This document shows positions 8,457 through 17,042 of a stretch of 64,000 bases of DNA, piece by piece (within the stretch, counting starts at the first letter, position 1; each line of letters opens with the position of its first letter). The stretch is from Cognataquiflexum nitidum (GTDB lineage Bacteria; Bacteroidota; Bacteroidia; Cytophagales; Cyclobacteriaceae). The notes beneath the pieces are model-generated. The model searched no databases, was not told the origin of the DNA, and saw only the letters and a list, made by a program, of their open reading frames with translations. Both the position numbers and the translations under genes were made by a program. The stretch covers positions 1-64,000 of the forward strand of contig NZ_JAKZAM010000006.1 of the NCBI RefSeq assembly GCF_022538055.1. Direction: 5' to 3'.

Positions 8457-9446
8457 ATGAAACTAGCCGTTGTAGGAGCTACCGGATTGGTAGGCTCAGA
8501 GATCCTCGAGGTGCTGGAAGAGCACCAATTTCCATTTGATGAATTACTCCTTGTTGCAAGCGAAAGGTCCGCAGGAAAAAAGATGACTTTCAAGGGTAAG
8601 GAATACACGGTAATTGGATTGAAACAGGCTGTTTCTGAGAAGCCGGACGTTGCGATCTTCTCGGCAGGTGGAAGTACTTCATTGGAATGGGCGCCGCAAT
8701 TCGCCAAAGTAGGGACGATCGTTATTGACAACTCCTCTGCTTGGAGAATGGACCCGAGCAAAAAACTTGTGGTTCCTGAAATCAACGCCAAAGACCTGAG
8801 AATTGACGACCGCATCATTGCCAATCCAAATTGCTCTACGATACAGATGGTGTTGGCCCTGAATCCATTGAGGTTGAAATATGGTATCAAAAGAATCGTG
8901 GTCTCCACCTACCAGTCTGTGACCGGAACAGGCAAGGCAGCTGTCGATCAGATGATGGCTGAGCGTGCGGGTGTTCCTGCACAAATGGTCTATCCCCATA
9001 AAATTGACCTGAATGTATTGCCTCATATCGATGTCTTCCAGCCAAATGGGTATACCAAGGAGGAGATGAAGATGATCAATGAGACCAAAAAAATCTTCAA
9101 CGACAACAGCATTCAAGTGACTGCCACCACAGTAAGAATTCCTACGATGGGCGGACATTCTGAGTCGGTAAATGTGGAATTCCATAAGGACTTTGATTTG
9201 GATGAGGTGAGGGCAATACTTTCCAACACACCCGGTGTCATCTTGCAGGACGATCCTGCCAACAACATCTATCCAATGCCCTTGACGGCACACAAGAGAG
9301 ATGAGGTATTTGTCGGCAGGTTGAGAAGAGATGAATCCCAAGCAAATACTCTGAACATGTGGATCGTGGCTGATAACCTTAGAAAAGGAGCAGCGACCAA
9401 TGCGGTGCAAATCGCAGAATACCTGATGGAACACAGCATGGCGTGA
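8457..9446 (+). CDS. asd: Aspartate-semialdehyde dehydrogenase
   Basis: A 329-residue enzyme that reduces aspartyl-4-phosphate to aspartate-4-semialdehyde with NADPH, at the branch point to lysine/diaminopimelate, methionine and threonine. The N-terminal NADP-binding loop is VGATGLVGSEIL. The catalytic cysteine sits in IANPNCSTIQMV, and the substrate-binding segment VSTYQSVTGTGKAA and the catalytic His region MGGHSESVNVEF follow in order. The start at 8457 is chosen over an upstream TTG in frame because it lies downstream of the promoter box and gives the canonical MKLAVVGATG N-terminus. Length is normal. It appears to be a single-gene unit. Confidence 0.96.
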   Translation: MKLAVVGATGLVGSEILEVLEEHQFPFDELLLVASERSAGKKMTFKGKEYTVIGLKQAVSEKPDVAIFSAGGSTSLEWAPQFAKVGTIVIDNSSAWRMDPSKKLVVPEINAKDLRIDDRIIANPNCSTIQMVLALNPLRLKYGIKRIVVSTYQSVTGTGKAAVDQMMAERAGVPAQMVYPHKIDLNVLPHIDVFQPNGYTKEEMKMINETKKIFNDNSIQVTATTVRIPTMGGHSESVNVEFHKDFDLDEVRAILSNTPGVILQDDPANNIYPMPLTAHKRDEVFVGRLRRDESQANTLNMWIVADNLRKGAATNAVQIAEYLMEHSMA

Positions 9447-9604
9447 GTGGGGGAAAAGACCGATGACCGATGACGGATGTGGATCGAACTAAAATCCAAA
9501 ATTCAATCTTAAATCGTGAATTTTCCCTATAATTCAGTTAAGCAAATAGGTAAATATGTCCGCAGCTTTTGAAGCCCGGATATATTCCACATTTTTGTCA
9601 GGTC

Positions 9605-10789
9605 ATGGCAATTTCAATTTATTCAGCAGCTTTAAAAAAATTTGTGCAGGACCACCAATCGGAGGATCCTGCACAATTGCTTTTTGCCTATTCGGGAAAA
9701 ACCGATTTTGACCTCAAAGCGGCTGTGCAGCAGATCCAATCCCGTCACAAAGCCAAACATAAACTCCCGACTTGGACAGCCAATCAAGATCTTCTCTTTC
9801 CCGTCAGTCTTTCAATGGAGCAGGCTTCTTCTGAGGAAACCGCCAGATTTAAATCTGCTCTGGTCAAAGGGAAAACAATGATTGACCTCACCGGAGGATT
9901 TGGCGTTGATACTTTTTTCCTTTCGGAAAACTTCCAAAAAGCCATTTATTGTGAGAGGAATGAGGAATTGGCAGCGATTGTCCGTCACAATTTTGACCTG
10001 CTCAAACCCAGTAAATTTGAAATTGCGGAAGGTGATTCATTGGCATACATTTCCAAATCAGATGAAATCTTTGACCTGACCTATGTCGATCCGGCAAGAA
10101 GAGGCGACCACAATCAGAAGCTGTACAAATTGGCGGATTGCGAGCCGGATATTGTCAGCAATTGGGGTTTGCTCCAATCGAGATCCAATGCCATATTGAT
10201 CAAAGCCTCCCCGATGCTGGACATCAAGCAGGCCTTGCATGAAATTCCGGAGATCCAGAAAGTATGGGTTATTTCTGTCAAAAATGAAGTCAAGGAAGTT
10301 TTGCTCCTTTGGGAAAAAGGGATATCAATTGGCGAAAGAATTATCCAAGCGGTCGATTTGCAGTCGGATGGTCCAAAGGGATTTTCCTTTACTTACGAAG
10401 AGGAAGAATCCAGCGAAAGTCTATTAGGTGAGGTGGGTAAATACCTGATAGAGCCTTATGCTTCAGTGTTGAAAGCCGGGGCATTCAGGAGTTTCGGAAA
10501 AAGGTTTGGACTGAAAAAACTCCATCCCAATTCCCATCTGTATGCCTGTGGGGACTTGACTCAGGGAATTCCCGGAAGAATATTCGAAGTCATCCAAGAA
10601 ATCAGAAACCCAAAAAAAGAGCTGAAGCAACTGTTCCCAACGGGAAAAGTCAATGTCATTACCAGAAATTACGCTTTATCTGCCGACGAACTCAAGAAAA
10701 AATATAAACTCCAAGACGGCGGAAAGGAATTCCTGATCGGGACAAAGGTGGGGGAAAAGTTTGGGTTGTTTTTTTGTAGGTTATTTTAA
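9605..10789 (+). CDS. Class I SAM-dependent methyltransferase with THUMP-like domain
   Basis: This is a 394-residue protein from the ATG at 9605 (an upstream in-frame start at 9569 adds an unlikely N-terminus). The SAM-binding motif I is MIDLTGGFGVDTFFL near residue 100, the acidic loop is YCERNEEL, and the post-I catalytic-type motif is TYVDPARRG near residue 170. The C-terminal part (RSFGKRFGLKKLHPNSHLYACG onward, under 20-residue segments) matches the THUMP-like domain seen in Bacteroidota homologues. Related proteins are annotated as RNA or rRNA methyltransferase-like, but the substrate is not established. It stands alone, 158 bp after asd. Confidence 0.8.
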   Translation: MAISIYSAALKKFVQDHQSEDPAQLLFAYSGKTDFDLKAAVQQIQSRHKAKHKLPTWTANQDLLFPVSLSMEQASSEETARFKSALVKGKTMIDLTGGFGVDTFFLSENFQKAIYCERNEELAAIVRHNFDLLKPSKFEIAEGDSLAYISKSDEIFDLTYVDPARRGDHNQKLYKLADCEPDIVSNWGLLQSRSNAILIKASPMLDIKQALHEIPEIQKVWVISVKNEVKEVLLLWEKGISIGERIIQAVDLQSDGPKGFSFTYEEEESSESLLGEVGKYLIEPYASVLKAGAFRSFGKRFGLKKLHPNSHLYACGDLTQGIPGRIFEVIQEIRNPKKELKQLFPTGKVNVITRNYALSADELKKKYKLQDGGKEFLIGTKVGEKFGLFFCRLF

Positions 10790-10849
10790 TCTTAAAACTG
10801 CATCAATTTTTCAACTACACTCACCACTTTAAACTGGAATTTAAATGTT

Positions 10850-11221
10850 GGTCCCGCAGACCACGCAGACTGACGCAGATGATTACGATAAAATGTCCCG
10901 AAAAAACAACTGACCTGTCCATCCCTTCTGCGAACATCCGCGAAATCAGCGGAAGAAAAGTATTCAAAAATTCCTGATTTGGTCCCGCAGACCACGCAGA
11001 CTGACGCAGATGATTACGATAAAGTGTCCCGAAAAAACAACTGACCTGTCAATCCCTTCTGCGAACATCCGCGAAATCAGCGGAAGAAAAGTATTCAAAA
11101 ATTCCTGATTTGGTCCCGCAGATCGCGCAGACTGACGCAGATGATTACGATAAAATGTCCCGAGAAACAACTGACCTGTCAATCCCTTCTGCGAACATCC
11201 GCGAAATCAGCGGGAGAAAAG
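10850..11221. repeat. Three tandem copies of a 131-bp intergenic repeat
   Basis: Copies start at 10850, 10981 and 11112, each opening with GGTCCCGCAGA and containing ACGCAGACTGACGCAGATGA, CTTCTGCGAACATCCGCGAA and ATCAGCGG. They are nearly identical, with single-base changes. The third copy stops just before the stop codon of the hydrolase gene at 11222. The CCGCAGA...GACGCAGAT and GCGAAATCAGCGG phrases are of a kind widely seen between genes in Bacteroidota. The short reading frames inside look spurious. Confidence 0.9.
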
Positions 11222-12490
11222 TTATTTGTAGCTGAACCTGAAAGGTGAAAGGTCCGGGGAATTTTCTTTTTTTCTTTTTAATTCCAATTGGTACAAATAT
11301 TCCCCAAGCTCAGCAAAAAACGGAAAACCAATGGAATCGTACTCATAGACATCGTCATTGAGGGTTTCGTCGGCATTGGTGTAAATGACAGCTGACACAA
11401 AAAACTCCGTTCCCGTCTCAAAATCCACAAAATAAGAACCGTCCAAAAGGAGCCCATAGGCATTTCCGGTTTTGTTGAAAATCCTGAAGCGCTCCGGAAT
11501 GGAGCTTTTGTCCGTTCCGAATTTGAAAAACTTAGAGTAGCTGTCGTAAAATTCTGGTAATTCATATTTAGGGTAATCACTTTCCAATGGCAACATGGAC
11601 ATGTATTTCAAGACAAATTCCCTGTCTGCTTCACTGATCTGAAACCTTTGCTCAGGAGAAAATTTTTGAGGGAAAATGATCCTTTGGACGACACCATGAA
11701 GGTCCGAAAGCGCAAACTTATTTTTGAAGGTAAAATCCATCGGCGTATTTACCAATTCACCATTGCTGTAGTAAGCCTTTCCGATGTTTGGATGGTTTGT
11801 GTTGGCGTAGATTTCTGAGGTTTCTCTTGAAGGTATTTCCATCAAAATATTCCCTACACTGTCCACAAAACGAATCGGGTTGAAATGTCTGTTTTCCCCT
11901 TCGCTCATCGGCATGCTAAGCCGGTGGTTGATGATTGTATTGTTCAGCCCTTTTTCCTTAAGCTTTGTATTGATATAATCTTGTCCCAAGAGTTCGTACA
12001 ACCTGTTATACGCATCATTGTCGCTGACAAGGAGGATTTTTTTGATGTATTGGGCGATGCTCGGCAGGTTATTTTCTGCCGAACTGTCAACCAAAGCGGG
12101 AAGCTGAGAAGGCCTGACCGAATCGGTAAGCATGATGGTATTTGCAGTAAGTCCGGCTATGTTTTGCCCTGCCAACCATTCCAAAGCCAATATCGCAACC
12201 GGAAGCTTGACTGTACTTGCGGGATAAAAATAAACCTGATCATCCAGACCCACATTGAAGTCCCTGAAAACAGGATTTCCCAAAGAATCCCGGTCAATCT
12301 GTGTGTACAGAATCTGTGCTTTGTAGGTCTCAGGTTGTTCCAAAACCTCCCTGAGAACAGGATAGCTTTCCGGGATATCCGCAAATGGAACAGGCTCTTT
12401 TTGGGAACAGGAAATCAACAGAATACCGATCAGGAAAAGCAAAACAGGTTTTTGTAACATGCGCATCAAATTTGACTTCAAGTAAGCCAT
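11222..12490 (-). CDS. Class A beta-lactamase-like serine hydrolase lipoprotein
   Basis: A 422-residue lipoprotein from the ATG at 12490 (a TTG six codons upstream is possible). The signal peptide ends at a lipobox in ILLISC. The penicillin-binding triad is complete: SxxK in PASTVK near residue 92, SDN in LLVSDNDAYN, and KTG in FNKTGNAYG. This is the class A beta-lactamase/PBP fold, but the protein is longer than true beta-lactamases and lacks an evident Omega-loop ExxLN signature. It may be an envelope peptidase or esterase rather than a resistance enzyme. The 3' end touches the 131-bp tandem repeats. The BioF-like gene upstream is 37 bp away on the same strand. Confidence 0.82.
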   Translation of the reverse strand: MAYLKSNLMRMLQKPVLLFLIGILLISCSQKEPVPFADIPESYPVLREVLEQPETYKAQILYTQIDRDSLGNPVFRDFNVGLDDQVYFYPASTVKLPVAILALEWLAGQNIAGLTANTIMLTDSVRPSQLPALVDSSAENNLPSIAQYIKKILLVSDNDAYNRLYELLGQDYINTKLKEKGLNNTIINHRLSMPMSEGENRHFNPIRFVDSVGNILMEIPSRETSEIYANTNHPNIGKAYYSNGELVNTPMDFTFKNKFALSDLHGVVQRIIFPQKFSPEQRFQISEADREFVLKYMSMLPLESDYPKYELPEFYDSYSKFFKFGTDKSSIPERFRIFNKTGNAYGLLLDGSYFVDFETGTEFFVSAVIYTNADETLNDDVYEYDSIGFPFFAELGEYLYQLELKRKKENSPDLSPFRFSYK

Positions 12491-12527
12491 ATTCCTTTTT
12501 TTACCCAAACAACAGGTTTAAAAATCT

Positions 12528-13592
12528 TCAGATAAGGCTTGTAATGGCCTTGTAGAGTAGCAGGATATCCGACTCTTCGTGACAGCCCGAAACCACAATC
12601 CTGTTTGCAAATGGATCAGTTGGCTTTGGGTAAGGAAAGGAGGAAACGATGATACCTGCCTCTTCAAGCTCGGTAACCCAATTTTGATCAGGAAAGGAGA
12701 AAACAGGAAAATCGCCGGATTGAAGGAATTCGGATTGTCCTCCCAATAAACTTTTGAACAGGCTGAGGTTGGATTTGGATTTTGCGCGCTGCGCTTCAAA
12801 AAGATGCTGTCCCTGAAGAAATGCCTGCAAAAATCCCGGCGTCGGTGGCGAGGAAGTACGGAAAATAGACATTTGGGAGATTCCTGAAATGGTTTTTTCA
12901 TCTGCCAAAATGATTCCGGCAGGAAGGGAAAGTCCTTTTCCCAAAGAACCAGATATGACTAAATTCACAGGAAGGTTTTTCCATTGGCTATACGTTCCAA
13001 AAATATCCTCACCCAAAATCCCTAAGGCATGGCTGTCGTCGATGAGTAAAGTATAATGGTGCCGTGATGGCAGTTCCCTTATCCAATCAAAATCATGGAC
13101 AGCAGGTTTTAGCGGATCAACGGCATTGGCCAAAATCAGGATCTTGGAGGTGGGAAGATTCTCGCAGGTTTCCTTGCAATAGCCGACCCAATAATCAAAA
13201 CTTGGATTGGGGAAGGGATGAAGCCCCTCTGCCAAAACCGCGGGATGCGTATCAGGAGCGATAAAAATCTGATAGGCATCTTTCTTTAAATAAGAGATGG
13301 CTGCAGTTCCGGCTAGATAGCCGCTGCTCCAAACCAGGGATTTTTCAGCCTTTGCCTTTTCTGCAAAAAAAACCTCAAACTGCTCGTAGACAGACAAACG
13401 AACATTATTGACCCGGCTGAGTCCATGGCTGATGCCGTACTTGGAGATTCCTTCGATGACCAGTTTTTCGAATGCTTCCACCCCTCCCATACCCAGATAG
13501 GCCGTTCCGCTAAAAAACAAAAACTCCCTGCCATCTTGGACGACGGTTCTTCCGATTTTGGAGTGGAGTCCAAAGGGTTTTTGGATGGTCAT
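12528..13592 (-). CDS. BioF-like PLP-dependent aminotransferase-fold enzyme
   Basis: A 354-residue fold-type I PLP enzyme of the alpha-oxoamine synthase group, which includes 8-amino-7-oxononanoate synthase. The PLP lysine is K219 in SGSLGKGLSLPAG, and the cofactor-binding Asp lies in LLIDDSHALGILG. The N-terminal region (FLFFSGTAYLGMGG, YGISHGLSRVNNVRLSVYE) has the BioF/KBL shape, although the usual GSGGSR loop is replaced by GISHGLSR. No other biotin gene is nearby and the protein is shorter than typical BioF, so it may act in another acyl-CoA/amino-acid condensation. It is probably transcribed with the downstream hydrolase. Confidence 0.8.
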   Translation of the reverse strand: MTIQKPFGLHSKIGRTVVQDGREFLFFSGTAYLGMGGVEAFEKLVIEGISKYGISHGLSRVNNVRLSVYEQFEVFFAEKAKAEKSLVWSSGYLAGTAAISYLKKDAYQIFIAPDTHPAVLAEGLHPFPNPSFDYWVGYCKETCENLPTSKILILANAVDPLKPAVHDFDWIRELPSRHHYTLLIDDSHALGILGEDIFGTYSQWKNLPVNLVISGSLGKGLSLPAGIILADEKTISGISQMSIFRTSSPPTPGFLQAFLQGQHLFEAQRAKSKSNLSLFKSLLGGQSEFLQSGDFPVFSFPDQNWVTELEEAGIIVSSFPYPKPTDPFANRIVVSGCHEESDILLLYKAITSLI

Positions 13593-13735
13593 GAGCTTGG
13601 GATATTTGGATTTGGGCCGAAGGTTGAAAATCTGACAAGCTGTAAATTAATTAAAGATGAGATATTTTTCACTTTAACTAGCTCAAAGAAAGAATCCCAA
13701 TTTAGCAAAATGACTGAGTTAGGGTATTTTTGGAT

Positions 13736-14161
13736 TTAATCCCTCATCCCAAATTGATCTATGACCTGTTTCCCATTTTTTGTCAGAGGGAAACTTAATT
13801 CTTTCCAAGCTGTTCCTTCGATGCCTGTTAAGGTAATTCCGTCCTTGGTTCTGGTGATTGTAAATAAATAATCAGCGAGTTTGGGATCTTTATAAGTTGA
13901 TACTTTCTCTAATTGTGTCATCCCATATTCATCAATTGCTTGCGGTTTGTTGTTAGCAAGATTAAAGCTTAAATCAATCCAGGCACTTCCTTCAGAGCTT
14001 TTCATTTTAAGCTCATTATCAGTTTTTTCAATTGTAATTTTGAAATCTTTGAGGTCTGATAAACTCTGATCCTGCGCATTTGATGAAAAGCCTAAAGTAA
14101 ATAAGAATGAAGCTATCAGGGACTTTGTATATATGCTTTTGAATTTTGGTTGAATTCTCAT
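13736..14161 (-). CDS. Small secreted protein with an internal duplication
   Basis: A 141-residue protein from the ATG at 14161. The frame extends upstream to 14254, but that part lacks a signal-peptide shape. The signal peptide (KSLIASFLFTLGFSSNAQ) indicates export. The mature protein consists of two similar halves: EGSAWIDLSFNLANNKPQAI followed by DEYGM, and EGTAWKELSFPLTKNGKQVI followed by DQFGM. The repeat unit is about 60 residues, probably a small beta-structure. I do not recognise a named family. It stands alone, divergent from the lipoprotein-Wzi pair to the right. Confidence 0.78.
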   Translation of the reverse strand: MRIQPKFKSIYTKSLIASFLFTLGFSSNAQDQSLSDLKDFKITIEKTDNELKMKSSEGSAWIDLSFNLANNKPQAIDEYGMTQLEKVSTYKDPKLADYLFTITRTKDGITLTGIEGTAWKELSFPLTKNGKQVIDQFGMRD

Positions 14162-14603
14162 TTTTCTTATTTTTTGATGACTGAATTTCGTTTTATTTTT
14201 TTTACGAACACATAATTCGGTTTGTTTCAAGAGAAAATTTAATGTCCGGTTCAATATTGGCAGTGATATAATTCACCGTAACCGAGGCTTCTCTTTACTC
14301 TAAACTTAAAACTATTTTTTCAAATACCCAATTCTCCAAATGGGGAAATTTTAATTGTTATCTAAATCAAAAAGAAACTTTTGCAGGTAACCACAGGGTG
14401 AATACTTCCGGGTGAGTTTTTGTTCTGACATTTGGGTTGGTTGGCTTTCAAGGCTAGGTTTATTTCTACAAATTTTGCTTTAAGTTCAGTCAAAATGAGC
14501 CCTTTTAGCTTCTTATTCCATCAAAAATTCATTTATTTGTAATCCGATTGTCACCTGTAAGTTCCACTATACAGTGGTTTTGCAAAAAATACTCTTCAAT
14601 TGT
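14162..14603. other. 442-bp intergenic region, mostly featureless
   Basis: This lies between the start codons of divergent genes and must hold both promoters, but I find no exact TAnnTTTG box on either strand. There is no hairpin with a T-run and no convincing short gene. A weak upstream extension of the secreted-protein frame covers 14162-14254. Confidence 0.5.
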
Positions 14604-15281
14604 ATGCTTCCCAAGATTAAACTGTCTTTTCTCTTTTTTTTCATGCTTTTGATTATTTCGCTTGGGCTCGGTTCCTGTCAGCAAGATACTGTCTGTGACT
14701 GTGCGGGAGTGGATGAGGTTTATTCCAATGATTTTTCAAAATCCGACCTTAGCAATATAGAAAATGGCAGGCTGTTGGTATTTCAAAGGGATACACTGCT
14801 TGGCAATTACAACAATGAGGAAGTTTCCCTGACTCTTCAGCAATTGCCGAAGCACAACATTGTCCGGGTGACAGTGGAGCTTTGGGTTCACGATTCCTGG
14901 GACGGCAATCCGGATAATGCTATTGGTGGGCCTGATTTTTGGTATATGAAAGTAGAGGGAGAGGAAGTGATGCGGACGACTTTTTCTAATACGCCCTGCG
15001 AATCGACATTTTGTCCAAGGCAGTCTTATCCTCACGATTATTTCAGACAGAATTTTCCAAAAACCGGAGCTATCCGAACCAACATTCCCGGGCTTTGTCA
15101 CCTTGCAAACCAGCCCAACAATACGACTGTGTACAGAATTACAAAATTGGTAAAGCATGCGGACCAAAAAGTGAGGATTACTTTGGGAGACCAACTCCTC
15201 CAAACCAACAGCCCAAACCCAAAATGTGACGAAAGCTGGTCCGTAGGCAAAATTGAAGTAGCAACCTTGTTTGTAATGTAA
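14604..15281 (+). CDS. Lipoprotein of unknown function
   Basis: A 225-residue lipoprotein. The ATG at 14604 is preferred to a GTG at 14574. The signal peptide ends at LGLGSC with Cys about residue 25. The mature protein contains several cysteines (CDCAG, NTPCESTFCPRQ, CHLANQ, PKCDESW), suggesting disulfides, and mixed beta segments such as HNIVRVTVELWVHDSWDGN that resemble a carbohydrate-binding or jelly-roll-like beta sandwich. No family is recognised with certainty. It ends 4 bp before the Wzi-like gene and is surely co-transcribed with it, so a cell-surface polysaccharide or envelope role is plausible. Confidence 0.8.
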   Translation: MLPKIKLSFLFFFMLLIISLGLGSCQQDTVCDCAGVDEVYSNDFSKSDLSNIENGRLLVFQRDTLLGNYNNEEVSLTLQQLPKHNIVRVTVELWVHDSWDGNPDNAIGGPDFWYMKVEGEEVMRTTFSNTPCESTFCPRQSYPHDYFRQNFPKTGAIRTNIPGLCHLANQPNNTTVYRITKLVKHADQKVRITLGDQLLQTNSPNPKCDESWSVGKIEVATLFVM

Positions 15282-15285
15282 TCGG

Positions 15286-16992
15286 ATGAAGACAAGTATG
15301 ATAGCATCTTTCAGATTTGGGTTGGTTCTTTTCCATTTACTTCTATTTGCAAGGGTATCTTTTTCCCAATCGGTGGCGGTGGGCACGCCGGTACACGAGG
15401 AATATATGCGAAGGATGCAGCTTGAAGGCAAATTGAATGACAAAAGCAGTTTTTTGATCAGGCCAATCCTTCCTGTTCATGTTTTTGACCGGGAGGTGGG
15501 TTTTGACCTTGACAGCACATTTATTGATATGGATACCTCTCCATTCTATGGATTTATTGGAAAGAAGAAAAAGCTAAAGTTTCTCATGATGCCTGTTACC
15601 AACAGGTTTCAATATACTTCCAACTATGCATTTGGATTGAATGATGGGCCGATGATTCCTAACAGGGGCATACAGAATATCTTCAGTCTCGGAACATATC
15701 TGGAATATGGAAAATTCAGCATTCAGCTTCAGCCCGAATTCCTGCTTGCCCAAAACAAAGATTACCTTGGATTTCCTATAGAGCATCAGTCTACGATTCT
15801 ATATTACTATGAATACATGAATAGGATTGATATGCCGGAGCGTTTTGGGACCGAACCCTTAAATAGTATTCTACCCGGACAATCCAGTTTTAGGTTCAAC
15901 CACAAAGGAATGTCTCTTGGTATTTCGACTGAAAACCTGTGGTGGGGACCGGGCAAAAGGAACTCATTGCTCATGAGCAATAATGCACCCGGGTTTTTAC
16001 ATTTTACCTTCAATACCCAAAAGCCTATAAAGACCAAAATCGGACATTTTGAGGGGCAGTTAATTTCCGGTTTTCTAAAAAGCACCAGTTACCCGTCTCC
16101 TCATTCAGATTATGTTTTCCAACAAAATGCTGTTTTAGTTCCAAAAAGGCAAAACGGGGACAGGTATATTTCTGGGTTGATTTTAACTTACCAGCCCAAG
16201 TGGTTGCCGGGTTTGTCCCTAGGTTATGGTTCAATAAACCATATGTACAGGGCGGATATGGAGACTTTTGCTGATTATCTACCTGTCTTCAACGGTGAAA
16301 AAGGATTTTTTGAAGTGCATAATCCTACCAGAGACCGAAGGCAGCAATTTAGCTCAGGTTTTTTCAGATGGCTGAGTTCAGAAGGCCATTTTGAGTTTTA
16401 TGGGGAATACGGAACCAATGGAAATAGTATCAGGGCTGCAGATTTTTTAATCACTCCTGAGAGAAACAGGGCCTTTACATTAGGTTTTTCAACTTTGATC
16501 CCATTAAGAAGAGACAGGCAGTTTATTCAGATCAGTTCGGAAATGACCCAATCAGGTCAGACGATCAGGGAAAGTATCCGAAACCTTGACACATGGTATA
16601 TTCATAACCATGTGAGGCATGGTTATACCCATCAGGGTCAGGTTTTGGGTATAGGATATGGTCCTGCGGCCAACGTCAATTGGGCAGAATTAGCTTGGGT
16701 AAGGGATTTTAGCAAAATCGCTTTTCACATGGAACGAATAGTCTACAACAATGACTTTTATAATTTCAGGTTTGAGGCTTCCAAAGATTGGAGAAGCAAA
16801 TATGTGGACCTTGTGCCGTCTCTTGTTACAGAGTGGAGATTTGGAAATCTCCTTGCCCATGGCAATTTTCAATATGTCAATACCTGGAATTATAAATGGT
16901 ACCTTGAAAATCAACCCGACATTTATTTTGTGCCCGGTCTTGATAGAGGAAATCTAGTCCTCAACATTGGACTTACCTATATCCTAAAATAA
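15286..16992 (+). CDS. Capsule assembly Wzi-like outer membrane protein
   Basis: A 568-residue outer membrane protein with a signal peptide ending in VSFSQS. The rest is typical of a large beta barrel: alternating aromatic strands, Gly/Asn turns, and a C-terminal strand NLVLNIGLTYILK. The central segment MSLGISTENLWWGPGKRNSL matches the conserved core of Bacteroidota Wzi-family proteins. In E. coli, Wzi anchors group 1 capsule at the cell surface as an 18-strand barrel; whether this homologue does so is inference. It follows the lipoprotein gene after 4 bp and is followed by a hairpin shared with the convergent hydrolase gene. Confidence 0.82.
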   Translation: MKTSMIASFRFGLVLFHLLLFARVSFSQSVAVGTPVHEEYMRRMQLEGKLNDKSSFLIRPILPVHVFDREVGFDLDSTFIDMDTSPFYGFIGKKKKLKFLMMPVTNRFQYTSNYAFGLNDGPMIPNRGIQNIFSLGTYLEYGKFSIQLQPEFLLAQNKDYLGFPIEHQSTILYYYEYMNRIDMPERFGTEPLNSILPGQSSFRFNHKGMSLGISTENLWWGPGKRNSLLMSNNAPGFLHFTFNTQKPIKTKIGHFEGQLISGFLKSTSYPSPHSDYVFQQNAVLVPKRQNGDRYISGLILTYQPKWLPGLSLGYGSINHMYRADMETFADYLPVFNGEKGFFEVHNPTRDRRQQFSSGFFRWLSSEGHFEFYGEYGTNGNSIRAADFLITPERNRAFTLGFSTLIPLRRDRQFIQISSEMTQSGQTIRESIRNLDTWYIHNHVRHGYTHQGQVLGIGYGPAANVNWAELAWVRDFSKIAFHMERIVYNNDFYNFRFEASKDWRSKYVDLVPSLVTEWRFGNLLAHGNFQYVNTWNYKWYLENQPDIYFVPGLDRGNLVLNIGLTYILK

Positions 16993-16995
16993 AAA

Positions 16996-17015
16996 GAGGC
17001 TTTATAAAAAGCCTC
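16996..17015. terminator. Shared terminator hairpin between convergent genes
   Basis: A perfect 8-bp stem GAGGCTTT/AAAGCCTC with an ATAA loop. The minus strand continues into a T-rich run, so it mainly serves the hydrolase gene at 17043, and it may also stop transcription from the Wzi-like gene. Confidence 0.75.
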
Positions 17016-17042
17016 CTTTCAAGTTGCAAACCGTTTTACTTT

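Noticed and set aside
10850-11221. CRISPR array or satellite-encoded gene
   Set aside because: Units are continuous 131-bp tandem repeats without spacers; the frames inside are not conserved as coding.
11222-12490. True class A beta-lactamase (resistance gene)
   Set aside because: SxxK, SDN and KTG are present, but the length, lipoprotein anchor and missing Omega-loop signature do not fit; it is better described as a beta-lactamase-like serine hydrolase.
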